Under the pieces are notes generated by a model. It ran no database searches. It saw only the letters and a list, made by a program, of their open reading frames with translations, and had not been told where the DNA came from. Shown here piece by piece: positions 23,572-33,039 of a stretch of DNA of 33,560 bases; the stretch's first letter is position 1; each line of letters starts with the position of its first letter. The stretch is taken from assembly GCA_017521195.1 (NCBI GenBank), contig JAFXGP010000094.1, positions 1 through 33,560 of the forward strand, in the 5' to 3' direction. Source of the stretch: Lachnospiraceae bacterium. Lineage in GTDB: Bacteria > Bacillota > Clostridia > Lachnospirales > Lachnospiraceae. The position numbers and the translations under genes are program-made.

Positions 23572-25698
23572 TTATTTTATATCTTTCCAAAGTTTATCTG
23601 CGGAAGCCTTACTATAATTTCCCCTAACTTCCGGTTCTTTTTCATCTTCCTGATTATCAGAAATTTCCTCAGTTTCCGAATTTACTTCCCCGGTTTCTCT
23701 CTGTTCTTCTTGTTCAGAAGCAGACTCTTCCTTTTTCTCCTCCGGTTCCGGAATTCCTTTGATTTCACGGAAAATCTTCATAAATTCTTTGCCCGTAATA
23801 GTTTCTTTTTCTATCAGGAATTCTGCCAGTTTATCCATAACTTCACGGTTTTCACGAAGAAGATTAAGTGCCTTTTCATAACTTTCTTTCAACATATCTT
23901 TTACTTCTTCATCTACTGCCGCTGCTGTTACATCGCTGCAATTCAGAGTTGCAGAACCATCCAAATACTTATTCTGTATAGTAGCTAAGCCCATTAAACC
24001 AAAACGTTTACTCATACCATACTGAGTAACCATAGCTTTTGCAATATCGGTTGCTTTTTCAATGTCATTAGCCGCTCCGGTAGTTACAGTATCAAAAACT
24101 ATTTCTTCTGCTGCACGACCACCCAAAATACTTACCAGACGATCTCTAAGTTCCGCCTCCGTATTCAGATATTTTTCTTCTTCCGGAACATGCATTACAT
24201 ATCCCAAAGCTCCCATGGTACGAGGTACAATAGTAATCTTCTGCACCGGTTCGGAATTCTTCTGCAATGCACTGATTAAAGCATGACCTACTTCATGATA
24301 AGAAACAATCTTTCTTTCTTCCTTACTCATAATACGGTCTTTCTTTTCTTTTCCTACTAATACCTGTTCCACTGCATCAAATAAATCCTTTTGGGAAACA
24401 TACTCACGACCCTCTTTTACTGCATTAATAGCCGCTTCATTAATCATATTGGCAAGATCTGAACCTACCGCTCCGCTGGTTGCAAGGGCAATGGCATCAA
24501 AATCTACTGTCTCATCCATTTTAACGTCTTTGGCGTGTACTTTTAAAATTTCTACACGGCCCTTTAAATCCGGTTTATCTACAATAATTCTTCTGTCGAA
24601 ACGTCCCGGTCTGAGCAATGCTTTATCTAAAATCTCAGGTCTGTTGGTTGCTCCGAGAATCAAAATACCTTTGGATGTATCAAAACCATCCATTTCAGAT
24701 AACAACTGATTTAAAGTTTGCTCTCTTTCTTCGTTTCCTCCACCGCCATAACGGGAATCTCGGCTTCGTCCGATGGCATCAATTTCATCAATAAAAATAA
24801 AACACGGAGCATTTTTAGTCGCTTCTTTAAATAAATCCCTAACTCGTGAAGCACCTACACCTACATATAACTCAATAAAATCTGAACCGGTTAAAGAGAA
24901 AAACGGAACATGAGCTTCCCCTGCTACTGCTTTCGCAAGCAATGTTTTTCCGGTTCCCGGAGGTCCTACTAACAAGGCTCCCTTAGGTAATTTAGCACCA
25001 ATTTTCGCATATCGTCCCGGGTTATGAAGAAAATCTACTACTTCCTGCAATGATTCTTTGGCTTCGTCCTCTCCGGCTACATCTTTAAATGTTACTCCCG
25101 TTTCTTTCTGAACATATACCTTGGCATTACTCTTTCCTACTCCCATAGGACCGCCGCCGCCCATACGTTTCATAATAAATCCAAATACAACCCATACTAA
25201 AACTAATGGCAGTACATAAGAAAGCAACATATCTAAAAGAGGACTTGAAGTTTCCGGTATTTCAGGTTCAATTTCAACTCCTGCCTCCAATAAACGTTGT
25301 GTTAAAGTATCATTACTTTCCGCTCTGCCTGTATAATAGGTGAATTTATTCTGCATCTGAATCATCATCATAGTTAAACTTTGTGTCTGAGATGATGTTT
25401 TTTCCTCTTCCACAGGATAAATAACAATTCTATCACTTCCTATATAAACACTTTCTACTTCTCCCGCTTCAAGCATGGTTACAAATTCATTATAAGGAAT
25501 TTCTTTGCTGGTAGTTCCGTCCATAGACTTCATAAGATAACTCATCATTACCAAACTGATTAAAGTTGCTACCAAAAATACCAGTAAATTTTGCTTTTTA
25601 GGATTTTGTCCTCCCTGTTGATTTCCTCTTTTATTATTAGGTCCGTTATTTTTATTATTATTTTGATTGTTATTAAAACGATTTGTATTATCGTTCAT
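23572..25698 (-). CDS. ftsH: ATP-dependent zinc metalloprotease FtsH
   Basis: A 708-residue membrane-anchored AAA+ protease that degrades unstable and misassembled membrane proteins. In order: an Asn-rich cytoplasmic tail (1-36), first membrane helix (about 38-56), extracytoplasmic domain, second helix (about 153-176), AAA module with Walker A GPPGTGKT (245-252), Walker [13 protein letters not shown] (299-310), arginine-finger region RPGRFDRR, and zinc site HEVGH (468-472). The last 60 residues are Glu/Ser-rich and likely disordered. The Asn-rich start and acidic tail are longer than usual. GGAGGA precedes the ATG, with a promoter at 25744-25772. Confidence 0.97.
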   Translation of the reverse strand: MNDNTNRFNNNQNNNKNNGPNNKRGNQQGGQNPKKQNLLVFLVATLISLVMMSYLMKSMDGTTSKEIPYNEFVTMLEAGEVESVYIGSDRIVIYPVEEEKTSSQTQSLTMMMIQMQNKFTYYTGRAESNDTLTQRLLEAGVEIEPEIPETSSPLLDMLLSYVLPLVLVWVVFGFIMKRMGGGGPMGVGKSNAKVYVQKETGVTFKDVAGEDEAKESLQEVVDFLHNPGRYAKIGAKLPKGALLVGPPGTGKTLLAKAVAGEAHVPFFSLTGSDFIELYVGVGASRVRDLFKEATKNAPCFIFIDEIDAIGRSRDSRYGGGGNEEREQTLNQLLSEMDGFDTSKGILILGATNRPEILDKALLRPGRFDRRIIVDKPDLKGRVEILKVHAKDVKMDETVDFDAIALATSGAVGSDLANMINEAAINAVKEGREYVSQKDLFDAVEQVLVGKEKKDRIMSKEERKIVSYHEVGHALISALQKNSEPVQKITIVPRTMGALGYVMHVPEEEKYLNTEAELRDRLVSILGGRAAEEIVFDTVTTGAANDIEKATDIAKAMVTQYGMSKRFGLMGLATIQNKYLDGSATLNCSDVTAAAVDEEVKDMLKESYEKALNLLRENREVMDKLAEFLIEKETITGKEFMKIFREIKGIPEPEEKKEESASEQEEQRETGEVNSETEEISDNQEDEKEPEVRGNYSKASADKLWKDIK

Positions 25699-25743
25699 TC
25701 CAGTCCTCCAAATTTTATCTATGTTTAAAATATCACAAACTAC

Positions 25744-25772
25744 ATTATAATTATCCCCATTCCTAAAAGCAA
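25744..25772 (-). promoter_or_regulatory. Promoter of ftsH
   Basis: Minus-strand -35 TTGCTT (25767-25772), 17-nt spacer, perfect -10 TATAAT (25744-25749), giving a leader of about 40 nt. No CIRCE or CtsR-type operator is seen. Confidence 0.65.
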
Positions 25773-25866
25773 TACAAATACAATGATTTTTTTGTTACTA
25801 TTTCTTAAAGATTTATAAAATACACATCTTTTTTATATCTTAAAATAATTGTTTAATTTTAACATT

Positions 25867-25899
25867 GAAAAAAGCCGCGAATCTTTTATTCACGACTTT
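25867..25899 (-). terminator. Terminator of the DUF378 gene
   Basis: 12-bp stem (25871-25882 with 25888-25899, loop CTTTT) with two G-U pairs, followed on the minus strand by a T-run (25867-25873). It is about 60 nt after the DUF378 stop. The plus strand also has a T-rich flank, so it may work both ways. Confidence 0.75.
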
Positions 25900-25961
25900 C
25901 TTTTTTCTTCTATCTTACTATACTCAAAAACATAAGATTTTTCCTGCTTTTTAGGATGATT

Positions 25962-26165
25962 TTATTCTTCTGCAGAATCCAATTGGCCATAAAAAGTAAT
26001 CAGGTAAACACCGGCGAGTCCTACCAAAGTATATACCACTCTGGATAACCAAGACATTTCACCAAAGATAAAAGCAACCAGGTCAAAGTTTAAGACTCCG
26101 ATAAGTCCCCAGTTTACAGCTCCTACAATAGCAATTGTTAATGCAATATAATTTAATAGTTTCAT
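25962..26165 (-). CDS. DUF378 small membrane protein
   Basis: A 67-residue protein with two hydrophobic helices: ALTIAIVGAVNWGLIGVL, containing the family hallmark GAVNWGLIG, and VVYTLVGLAGVYLITFY. The C-terminus is short and charged. DUF378 proteins are widespread small inner-membrane proteins of unknown function. The gene is monocistronic, with AGGAGAG before the ATG, its own terminator, and a small leader hairpin (TGCGT/ACGCA arms) near 26180. Confidence 0.9.
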   Translation of the reverse strand: MKLLNYIALTIAIVGAVNWGLIGVLNFDLVAFIFGEMSWLSRVVYTLVGLAGVYLITFYGQLDSAEE

Positions 26166-26259
26166 ATTCTCTCCTATCCTGCGTTTTTACGCAAATATTT
26201 CTATGTATATATTATTCCTGTTTTTCCAAATAATATCATAAAAAAAATTTTTACTTCTA

Positions 26260-26288
26260 TTTACTACTAAGATTTTTTATATTAAAAT
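26260..26288 (+). promoter_or_regulatory. Promoter of the DUF1846 gene
   Basis: -35 TTTACT (26260-26265), 17-nt spacer, -10 TAAAAT (26283-26288). The start codon at 26330 follows a GGAGGAG site. Confidence 0.6.
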
Positions 26289-26329
26289 ATAGAGTATGTT
26301 TTATTGAAAAGAACATATATGGAGGAGTT

Positions 26330-27814
26330 ATGAGAATCGGTTTTGATAATGATAAATACTTAAAAATGCAGTCAGAACATATCAAAGAAAGAATTGCTCT
26401 TTTTGGAAATAAATTATATCTGGAATTTGGCGGAAAATTATTTGATGATTTTCATGCATCCAGAGTACTTCCCGGTTTTCAGCCGGACAGCAAATTAAAA
26501 ATGTTATTACAACTAAAAGATCAGGCGGAAGTTGTTATCGTAATCAGTGCTGATGACATTGAAAGTAATAAAGTTCGTGGAGATTACGGCATCACTTACG
26601 ATGTTGATGTATTACGTTTAATAGATGTTTTCCATAGTTTTGGTCTTTTTGTAGGTAGTGTTGTCATCAACAAATTTAATGGACAGAATTCTGCTCTTAA
26701 ATTCAAAGAACGCTTAGATTCTTTAGGTATAAAATCCTATATTCATTACAATATTCCCGGATATCCAAGCGATATTGCCACTATCGTAAGTGATGAGGGC
26801 TATGGAAAAAATGAATATATTGAAACTCAGAGACCACTGGTTATTGTTACAGCACCGGGACCGGGTAGCGGAAAAATGGCAACCTGTCTTTCCCAGATTT
26901 ACCATGAACACAAACGTGGAATTAAGGCGGGATATGCAAAATTTGAAACTTTTCCTATATGGAATCTCCCGCTGAAACATCCTGTAAACATTGCTTATGA
27001 AGCAGCTACTGCAGATTTAAACGATGTTAATATGATTGACCCATTCCATCTGGAAGCTTATGGTGAAACAACCGTTAACTACAATCGCGATGTAGAAATT
27101 TTCCCGGTTCTAAATGCTATGTTTGAACAGATCTTGGGAAAAAGCCCATATAAATCACCTACCGATATGGGTGTTAATATGGCCGGTAATTGTATTATTG
27201 ATGATGAAGCCTGCCGTGATGCCAGCAAACAGGAAATCATCCGAAGATATTATCAGGAAATGTGTAATATCAGACGGGGGAATGGCAACAATAATTCCCT
27301 CTATAAATTGGAACTTTTGATGAAACAGGTTTCGATTTCTGTTAACGACAGATTGGTTGTAAATGCGGCTTTACAACGCGAACTTGATACAGGACATCCT
27401 GCAGTTGCTATTGAATTACCAAACGGAAAACTTGTTACAGGTAAAACTTCAGACTTACTTGGACCATCCGCAGCTGCGCTTATGAATGCTTTAAAAGAAT
27501 TAGGTGGTATTGATCACGATTTACATCTGATTTCTCCATCTGCTATTGAACCTATTCAAACTTTAAAAACAGATTATCTGGGAAGTAAAAACCCCAGACT
27601 CCATACAGACGAAATATTAATTGCTTTATCCATGTGTGCTGCAAATGACGCTAACGCAAAACATACGTTGTCTCAAATTCCTAAATTGAAACAATGCGAA
27701 GTACATTCTTCTGTATTATTATCTTCTGTAGATGAACAGGTATTTAAACGTTTAGGTGTTCACTTAACATGCGAACCTAAATATGAAACAAATGACAAAA
27801 AATATCACAAATAA
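26330..27814 (+). CDS. DUF1846 family protein
   Basis: A 494-residue cytoplasmic protein recognised as DUF1846 from its N-terminus (RIGFDNDKYLKMQSEHI, then RVLPGFQPDSKLKMLLQLK) and overall length. Residues 175-184 read APGPGSGKMA after a hydrophobic strand (PLVIVT), which looks like a P-loop, so nucleotide binding is plausible but not shown. A later KLVTGKTSDLLGPSAAALMNALKEL segment is also strongly family-like. I know of no settled biochemical role. It is a single plus-strand gene with strong ribosome site GGAGGAG and its own promoter and terminator. Confidence 0.9.
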   Translation: MRIGFDNDKYLKMQSEHIKERIALFGNKLYLEFGGKLFDDFHASRVLPGFQPDSKLKMLLQLKDQAEVVIVISADDIESNKVRGDYGITYDVDVLRLIDVFHSFGLFVGSVVINKFNGQNSALKFKERLDSLGIKSYIHYNIPGYPSDIATIVSDEGYGKNEYIETQRPLVIVTAPGPGSGKMATCLSQIYHEHKRGIKAGYAKFETFPIWNLPLKHPVNIAYEAATADLNDVNMIDPFHLEAYGETTVNYNRDVEIFPVLNAMFEQILGKSPYKSPTDMGVNMAGNCIIDDEACRDASKQEIIRRYYQEMCNIRRGNGNNNSLYKLELLMKQVSISVNDRLVVNAALQRELDTGHPAVAIELPNGKLVTGKTSDLLGPSAAALMNALKELGGIDHDLHLISPSAIEPIQTLKTDYLGSKNPRLHTDEILIALSMCAANDANAKHTLSQIPKLKQCEVHSSVLLSSVDEQVFKRLGVHLTCEPKYETNDKKYHK

Positions 27815-27848
27815 ATTTTAAGCTGATAACATTCTAATATGAACTTTA

Positions 27849-27888
27849 AAAAAAGCCGAACTTAATTAATTTTAAGCTCGGCTTTTTT
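27849..27888. terminator. Bidirectional terminator between DUF1846 gene and pdaA
   Basis: AGCCGA (27854-27859) pairs with TCGGCT (27878-27883) and, after one mismatch, CTTAA (27861-27865) with TTAAG (27872-27876). A-rich and T-rich flanks on the two sides give U-tracts in both directions, suiting the convergent DUF1846 and deacetylase genes. Confidence 0.85.
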
Positions 27889-27919
27889 ATACATATTTAT
27901 TCTTATCAATTTAGAATAC

Positions 27920-28717
27920 TTATAAATCTTTCAGTTGTCCAAAACTATATCCCATATCTTTCCATGCTTTTATAATATCTGACATAATTTCTCCGTTAGT
28001 AGAAGATGTAGTGTGAAGAAGTACAATGGCTCCCGGATGGATTCTTTTTGTTAATTTATCCATAGCTTCTTCCTTTGTCGGTTGTTTTTTATCATCCCAA
28101 TCTACATATGCAAGACTCCAAAAACAGGTCTTATATCCTGCCTCTTTTGCCCATTGCAATTGATTCTCATCAAATTTTCCCTGAGGGGGACGATATAATT
28201 TAACCAAATCTTTTCCTACAATTTCTCTATATAAATCTTCCAATTCCGTTAACTCTTTCAAAAATGCATCTTTTGTGGTCAACTGCGCCATATCCTTGTG
28301 GTGATACGTATGATTTCCCACTGTATGACCCTCTGTTTCCATTCTTTTTACAATTTCAGGACAGGTTTCGAGGTAGTTACCTACCAAAAAAAATGTTGCC
28401 TTAACATCATTTTCTTTTAATGCATCCAATATTTTTTCCGTATTTCCATTTTCATATCCTGCATCAAAGGTCAGATATATTTTTTTCTCATCCTCATCCC
28501 CTAAATAGTAAGCATCTGACTCTTTTAACATTTCTTTATCCACATCTATATCCGGGGCCTTTCCTTCTTCCCGAAAACTTAACCCCCAATTATTGAATGA
28601 CATAACAGAAACCATGTTTTCTGTTACTCTTCTTTGGCTGACAATTATTCCTGCAACTGCCAAACATAGAGAAAAGAATCCCAAAGCAGTTATTATCCAC
28701 TTTTCTTTTTTTTGCAT
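27920..28717 (-). CDS. pdaA: PdaA-like polysaccharide deacetylase (muramic delta-lactam formation)
   Basis: A 265-residue protein with an N-terminal membrane anchor or signal (about 7-27) and a NodB deacetylase domain (about 75-260). It aligns by eye with Bacillus PdaA, which deacetylates MurNAc and allows muramic lactam formation in spore cortex: SFNNWGLSF near 40, TFDAGYENG (83-91), GNHTYHH (134-140), YRPPQGKF, FWSLAYVDWDD and LLHTTSSTNGE. As in PdaA, the second Asp of the usual TFDDG metal triad is missing (Ala86 here). The start has only a weak ribosome site (TGGA), so expression may be low or restricted to sporulation. It is transcribed towards the terminator at 27849-27888. Confidence 0.88.
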   Translation of the reverse strand: MQKKEKWIITALGFFSLCLAVAGIIVSQRRVTENMVSVMSFNNWGLSFREEGKAPDIDVDKEMLKESDAYYLGDEDEKKIYLTFDAGYENGNTEKILDALKENDVKATFFLVGNYLETCPEIVKRMETEGHTVGNHTYHHKDMAQLTTKDAFLKELTELEDLYREIVGKDLVKLYRPPQGKFDENQLQWAKEAGYKTCFWSLAYVDWDDKKQPTKEEAMDKLTKRIHPGAIVLLHTTSSTNGEIMSDIIKAWKDMGYSFGQLKDL

Positions 28718-28797
28718 TATGAAATATCCACATTTTTTATAAAATATATTCCTTATTATCTCTCTTTATGTCTATTAATAAATAAAATGTAATATCT

Positions 28798-29391
28798 CTA
28801 TCCCTCTTTAATATTTCCCTTTTTCACATTCTCATCAATCAACCTATAAGAATATTCCCCCAGTTTTTCCGAACCAAGATGGGTGATAGAATGACGTTTT
28901 AAAACCTGTGATTTACTTACACCATGTTCCCTCCAATCACTTCCCCCATTAGAATTATTCAATAATAAAGGTTGAAAATTATCTATAGCATGGGCAAATT
29001 TAGCTTCCATAGTTTCATTTGCTTCAAATTCTTCGAATAAATTTTTTAATTCTGTTTTTTGTTCTTCCGGCAAAAGCCCAAAAATTCTCTCGGCAGCTTT
29101 TTCTTCACGTTCTTTCTGTGTAACAGCACCAATCGTGTCATAAGCATAAGTATCTCCCGCATCGATTTCCACTACATCATGAATTAAAGCCATCATCATA
29201 GTTTTCGCTATATCGATTTCCCTGTTAGCATATTCCTTTAACAAATATATCATGACACACATATGCCATGCATGTTCTGCATCATTTTCCCTTCTTCCAT
29301 GACCGCTCAAATGTGTCTGACGCAAAACACTTTTCTCTTTGTCTATCTCCAAAATAAATTTTAATTGCTTTTCAAAACGTTCTTTGTCCAT
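28798..29391 (-). CDS. HD-domain phosphohydrolase (YfbR/HD_3-like)
   Basis: A 197-residue HD-superfamily protein. Metal ligands are visible as NDAEHAWHM (His40), ALIHDVVEIDAGDTY (His71, Asp72) and a C-terminal Asp in FAHAIDNFQPLL. The closest characterised relatives by pattern are 5'-deoxynucleotidases of the YfbR type, but nucleotide specificity cannot be read here. It starts one base after the niaR stop and so is translationally coupled to the last gene of the nad operon, suggesting a link to NAD or nucleotide turnover (inference). Confidence 0.88.
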   Translation of the reverse strand: MDKERFEKQLKFILEIDKEKSVLRQTHLSGHGRRENDAEHAWHMCVMIYLLKEYANREIDIAKTMMMALIHDVVEIDAGDTYAYDTIGAVTQKEREEKAAERIFGLLPEEQKTELKNLFEEFEANETMEAKFAHAIDNFQPLLLNNSNGGSDWREHGVSKSQVLKRHSITHLGSEKLGEYSYRLIDENVKKGNIKEG

Positions 29392-29392
29392 T

Positions 29393-29947
29393 TTAAGAAA
29401 TCTCCGTTATTTCTTTTTCATAGGATAAAATTTCTGCCAACATACCTTTCTTTCTCAAACTATCCTCTATTTCATCCAGAATTTCTTCACTTTCTGCCGT
29501 AATTTTATGAAAATGAAAGCCGGATGTTACATTAGAAATCAATCCTGATTTTCCACTTGTTATTTGATTGATAAAAACCTTTATATCTCGACGGTTTCGA
29601 ACATTTAAAGGAACTGATATTATCCCGTATGCCTTATGATTTACCATAGTTTCAAGAACGGCTCCACCCAGATCTATAATTGTTGTTAATTCCTCTTCTG
29701 TCTGCTGTGATGTATGAAAAGTTTTAATCACCCGCGCAAAATCCTGAGAAACATTTAAAATGTATCCGCGAGGAGTTGCTACAATATCATACCCTTCCGC
29801 ACGTAGCAATGTGACATCCTGCACAATAACTTGTCTGCTAACTTCATTTTTTCTTCCCAATATGGTTCCGGAAAGAGGACCATCTGACTTCTTTAACATC
29901 TCTATAATATGTTTTCTGCGCTGTGATCCACTTATAGTTTTCTCCAC
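29393..29947 (-). CDS. niaR: NiaR (YrxA) niacin-responsive transcriptional repressor
   Basis: About 184 residues: an N-terminal winged helix-turn-helix (RRKHIIEMLKKSDGPLSG, then EVSRQVIVQDVTLLRAEGY) and a C-terminal 3H domain with histidines in KTFHT, VNHKAYGI and GFHFHKI. NiaR represses NAD synthesis and niacin uptake genes when nicotinic acid is available. The open frame extends to 29980 (TTG), but the best ribosome site, GGAGAG, lies 9 nt before a GTG at 29947; an ATG at 29968 is also possible. It sits between nadC and the HD gene, so the repressor is encoded in its target operon. Confidence 0.92.
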   Translation of the reverse strand: MEKTISGSQRRKHIIEMLKKSDGPLSGTILGRKNEVSRQVIVQDVTLLRAEGYDIVATPRGYILNVSQDFARVIKTFHTSQQTEEELTTIIDLGGAVLETMVNHKAYGIISVPLNVRNRRDIKVFINQITSGKSGLISNVTSGFHFHKITAESEEILDEIEDSLRKKGMLAEILSYEKEITEIS

Positions 29948-29988
29948 CTGTACTTTCTCTCCTTTCATTTTCAGTTTCAAATTGCATC

Positions 29989-30843
29989 TTACTCTACCAC
30001 TCTTAAATGTTTCATACTTACATCCAAAATAGGTGCTGAATGTGTTAATGCTCCGCTGGATACATAATCTACACCAATCTGTGTTATTCTCTTAATATTT
30101 TCTTTCGTCACATTTCCGGAACATTCTGTCTTTGCACGTCCATCAATTAATTTTACCGCTTCTTCCATTTCCTGTGGTGTCATATTATCTAACATGATAA
30201 TATCTGCTCCGGCTTCTACCGCTTCTCTTACCATGTCCAAATTCTCTGTTTCCACTTCTATCTTTCGTACAAATGGTGCATATTTTTGCGCTGCTTCTAT
30301 CGCCTGTTTTACACCGCCTGCTGCATCAATATGATTATCTTTTAAAAGGATTCCATCTGATAAATTATAACGATGATTAGAACCTCCACCTACTTTCACG
30401 GCATATTTTTCAAATATTCTCATACAAGGAGTAGTTTTTCGTGTATCTAGCAAAGTTGTATTCGACCCTTCCAACAACTTAACCACCTTATTCGTATAAG
30501 TTGCAATTCCACTCATTCGCTGCAAAAAGTTTAATGCTGTTCTTTCTCCGGAAAGTAAAACACGTATATCACCTGTTATAGTGGCAAGAAGTTGTCCTTT
30601 TTTCACATAATCTCCATCTTCCACCTCAAAAACAATCTCTGTTTTTGAATCTAACATGGTAAATACCCTTTCAAATACCAAAAGTCCGGCTATCACCCCA
30701 TCTTCTTTACAAATAAGTTGTACTTCACCTTTTTTATATTGTGGCATCACCGAATTAGTTGTTACATCTTCACAATTAATATCTTCTTCTAATGCAAGAC
30801 GGATATACTTGTCCGCTGCAAGCAACATTGTAATATCATTCAC
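29989..30843 (-). CDS. nadC: Nicotinate-nucleotide pyrophosphorylase (carboxylating)
   Basis: A 284-residue quinolinate phosphoribosyltransferase that makes nicotinate mononucleotide from quinolinate and PRPP with loss of CO2. Conserved blocks are LSGERTALNFLQRMSGIAT, LLDTRKTTP, KVGGGSNHRYNLSDGILLKDNH, EVETEN and DIIMLDNM. The start is a GTG at 30843 with AGGAGA 9 nt upstream. It follows nadB by 16 nt and precedes niaR. Confidence 0.96.
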   Translation of the reverse strand: MNDITMLLAADKYIRLALEEDINCEDVTTNSVMPQYKKGEVQLICKEDGVIAGLLVFERVFTMLDSKTEIVFEVEDGDYVKKGQLLATITGDIRVLLSGERTALNFLQRMSGIATYTNKVVKLLEGSNTTLLDTRKTTPCMRIFEKYAVKVGGGSNHRYNLSDGILLKDNHIDAAGGVKQAIEAAQKYAPFVRKIEVETENLDMVREAVEAGADIIMLDNMTPQEMEEAVKLIDGRAKTECSGNVTKENIKRITQIGVDYVSSGALTHSAPILDVSMKHLRVVE

Positions 30844-30859
30844 CGTAATTATTCTCCTT

Positions 30860-32035
30860 TTATTCTTTCTCTATTCTATCAGCAGCCCTGCGGGCAAACA
30901 CTAAACTCTCCAATAAACTGTTACTGGCAAGCCTGTTTCTTCCATGAACACCATTACAACTGGTTTCCCCTACTGCATATAAATGTTCCATCGTTGTTTT
31001 TGAATCCGAATCCACATAAATTCCTCCCATAAAATAATGCTGGGCAGGAACTACCGGAATACTTTCTGTCATTATATCATATCCTGCCTCTAAACAGGTT
31101 CTATAAATATTAGGAAAGTGTTCAATTATAACATTTGAAGGTATATTTTTAAAAGAAAGCCACACCCACCTACTATTTTCCTTTTCCATTTCTTCATAGA
31201 TTCGTTTGGTAACGACATCTCGAGGCAATAATTCATCTACAAATCGCTCTCCTTTGCTGTTTAATAAAACAGCACCTTCTCCTCTAACTGACTCTGAAAT
31301 CAAGAAGCTTCTTCCCTTTTTTTCCTGATAAAGTGTGGTTGGATGAATTTGTACATAATCTAAATTTTCTAATCTTATTCCGTGTTTTTTAGCAATTGCG
31401 AGAGCATCTCCTGTCAAACAGGAATAATTCGTAGTATGCTCATACAATCCTCCAATTCCTCCTGTTGCCAAAACAGTATCCTTGGCATGTATATAATAAA
31501 CTATTTTTTCCTGTTCTGAGCTTTCCGCAACAATCCCACAACACTTTTCATTCTCTATTAATAAATCTTTCATTATTACATGTTCCATAATGATTACATT
31601 ATGCATCTTTTTCACATGTTCCTGCAAGGTTTCCGTAATTTCTTTTCCGGTAATATCTTTATAATAACAAATCCTTGGTTTTGAATGTGCTCCCTCTTTT
31701 GTATATTTCAAACTTCCGTCCGGATTTTTTTCAAAATCTACACCTAAATCCAATAGTTCATTAATAATATTCCTACTTGATTGGACCATAATCTTAACAC
31801 TATCTTTTCTATTTTCATAGTGTCCTGCCCGCATAGTATCTTCTACAAAATCATCATAATCATCTTCATCACGCATTACACAGATTCCGCCCTGTGCAAG
31901 CATAGAGTCACACTCATTTAAACTCTCTTTGCAAATCATCAATATGTTTTTCTTTTTAGATAAATGCAATGCCGTATACAAACCACTCACACCGGCACCT
32001 ACGATTACAACATCATAATACAAATGTGTCTCCAT
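30860..32035 (-). CDS. nadB: L-aspartate oxidase, short form without C-terminal helical domain
   Basis: A 391-residue FAD flavoprotein that oxidises aspartate to iminoaspartate. The N-terminal dinucleotide fold DVVIVGAGVSGLY (GAGVSG at 13-18) and MLAQGGICV are present. So are YVQIHPTT, HYFMGGIYVDSDS, and the FAD-closing GETSCNGVHGRNRLASNSLLE near the end. NadB of E. coli and Bacillus is about 530-540 residues; here the protein stops right after the FAD/capping core, so the C-terminal helical domain is absent. The stop is clean and nadC follows at once, so this looks like a natural short form rather than a frameshift. Confidence 0.94.
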   Translation of the reverse strand: METHLYYDVVIVGAGVSGLYTALHLSKKKNILMICKESLNECDSMLAQGGICVMRDEDDYDDFVEDTMRAGHYENRKDSVKIMVQSSRNIINELLDLGVDFEKNPDGSLKYTKEGAHSKPRICYYKDITGKEITETLQEHVKKMHNVIIMEHVIMKDLLIENEKCCGIVAESSEQEKIVYYIHAKDTVLATGGIGGLYEHTTNYSCLTGDALAIAKKHGIRLENLDYVQIHPTTLYQEKKGRSFLISESVRGEGAVLLNSKGERFVDELLPRDVVTKRIYEEMEKENSRWVWLSFKNIPSNVIIEHFPNIYRTCLEAGYDIMTESIPVVPAQHYFMGGIYVDSDSKTTMEHLYAVGETSCNGVHGRNRLASNSLLESLVFARRAADRIEKE

Positions 32036-32057
32036 ATACTTCCCTTTCTCGTATCTA

Positions 32058-32963
32058 TTACTTGGCTAATTCCAACATTTTATTTAATGTTTGATTTGCC
32101 GATTTTGAAATTTCTGTTTCCACAAATGCCTGATTCTTTTCTTCCTTTAACGCATAAAGAATTTTTTCCAGGGTGATTTTTTTCATATCTAAACACACCG
32201 GCTTTGTTTTAGGAAAATAAAATTGTTTGCCGGGATTTCTTTTCTGCAACTCATATAAAATCCCTATTTCAGTCCCAATGATCCATTCATTTCTTTTACT
32301 CTTAGAAACATACTCTATAATCCCTGAAGTTGAACCTACATAATCTGCAATATTTACTACTTCCTCACAACATTCGGGATGAACCAAAATTTCTGCTTCA
32401 GGGTGTAAATGTTTTAATTCTTGAATTTCTTCCAGTGACATATATTCATGTATTGGACAAAATCCCTTTGAGTACATAACATTTTTTTCCGGTACCTTAG
32501 CAGCAACAAATCGCCCCAAATTTTTATCCGGTACAAATAATATATTTTCATTTGGTAAATTTTTTACAATCTGTACTGCATTTGCTGATGTTACACTTAC
32601 ATCACACCATGACTTAACTTGAGCAGTAGAATTTATATAACAAACTACAGCTAAGTCTTTATATTTTTTTCTGGCATTGTCTATTTCTTCCTTTATTACC
32701 ATGTGGGCCATAGGACAATCTGCCTCTTCATCCGGCATCAATATCTTCTTATTCGGATTTAATAAAGAACCACTTTCTCCCATAAAAGCTACTCCGCAAT
32801 ATACTATAATCGGATTTTCTAATTTAGTAGCTATCTTACTTAAATAAAAGGAATCTCCGGTATAATCTGCAATTTCCTGAACTTCCGGCCTGGTATAGTA
32901 ATGAGCCAATATTACTGCCTGCTTTTTTCCTTTTAATTGTTTGATTTCATCTTGTATTGTCAT
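32058..32963 (-). CDS. nadA: Quinolinate synthase
   Basis: A 301-residue iron-sulfur enzyme that condenses iminoaspartate with dihydroxyacetone phosphate to quinolinate. The N-terminal AHYYTRPEVQEIADYTGDS and the three expected 4Fe-4S cysteines are visible: Cys83 (ADCPM), Cys169 (GFCPIHEY) and Cys257 (KPVCLDM). Length matches the compact NadA form. It is first in the nad operon, with GAGGAAG before the ATG and the promoter/operator at 33011-33048. nadB starts 22 nt downstream. Confidence 0.96.
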   Translation of the reverse strand: MTIQDEIKQLKGKKQAVILAHYYTRPEVQEIADYTGDSFYLSKIATKLENPIIVYCGVAFMGESGSLLNPNKKILMPDEEADCPMAHMVIKEEIDNARKKYKDLAVVCYINSTAQVKSWCDVSVTSANAVQIVKNLPNENILFVPDKNLGRFVAAKVPEKNVMYSKGFCPIHEYMSLEEIQELKHLHPEAEILVHPECCEEVVNIADYVGSTSGIIEYVSKSKRNEWIIGTEIGILYELQKRNPGKQFYFPKTKPVCLDMKKITLEKILYALKEEKNQAFVETEISKSANQTLNKMLELAK

Positions 32964-33010
32964 ATCTTCCTCTTTTCATTATGTACATTTTATACTTCCA
33001 ACAAATCAGT

Positions 33011-33039
33011 AGTATATCACGTGTTCTTACATGTGACAA
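33011..33039 (-). promoter_or_regulatory. Promoter of the nadABC-niaR operon
   Basis: Minus-strand -35 TTGTCA (33034-33039), 17-nt spacer, -10 TATACT (33011-33016). The leader would be about 40 nt. Confidence 0.75.

Noticed and set aside
23471..23590. 40-codon N-terminal extension of uvrC
   Set aside because: It crosses the end of ftsH and its terminator hairpin and has no ribosome site; the ATG at 23470 with AGGAG fits UvrC.
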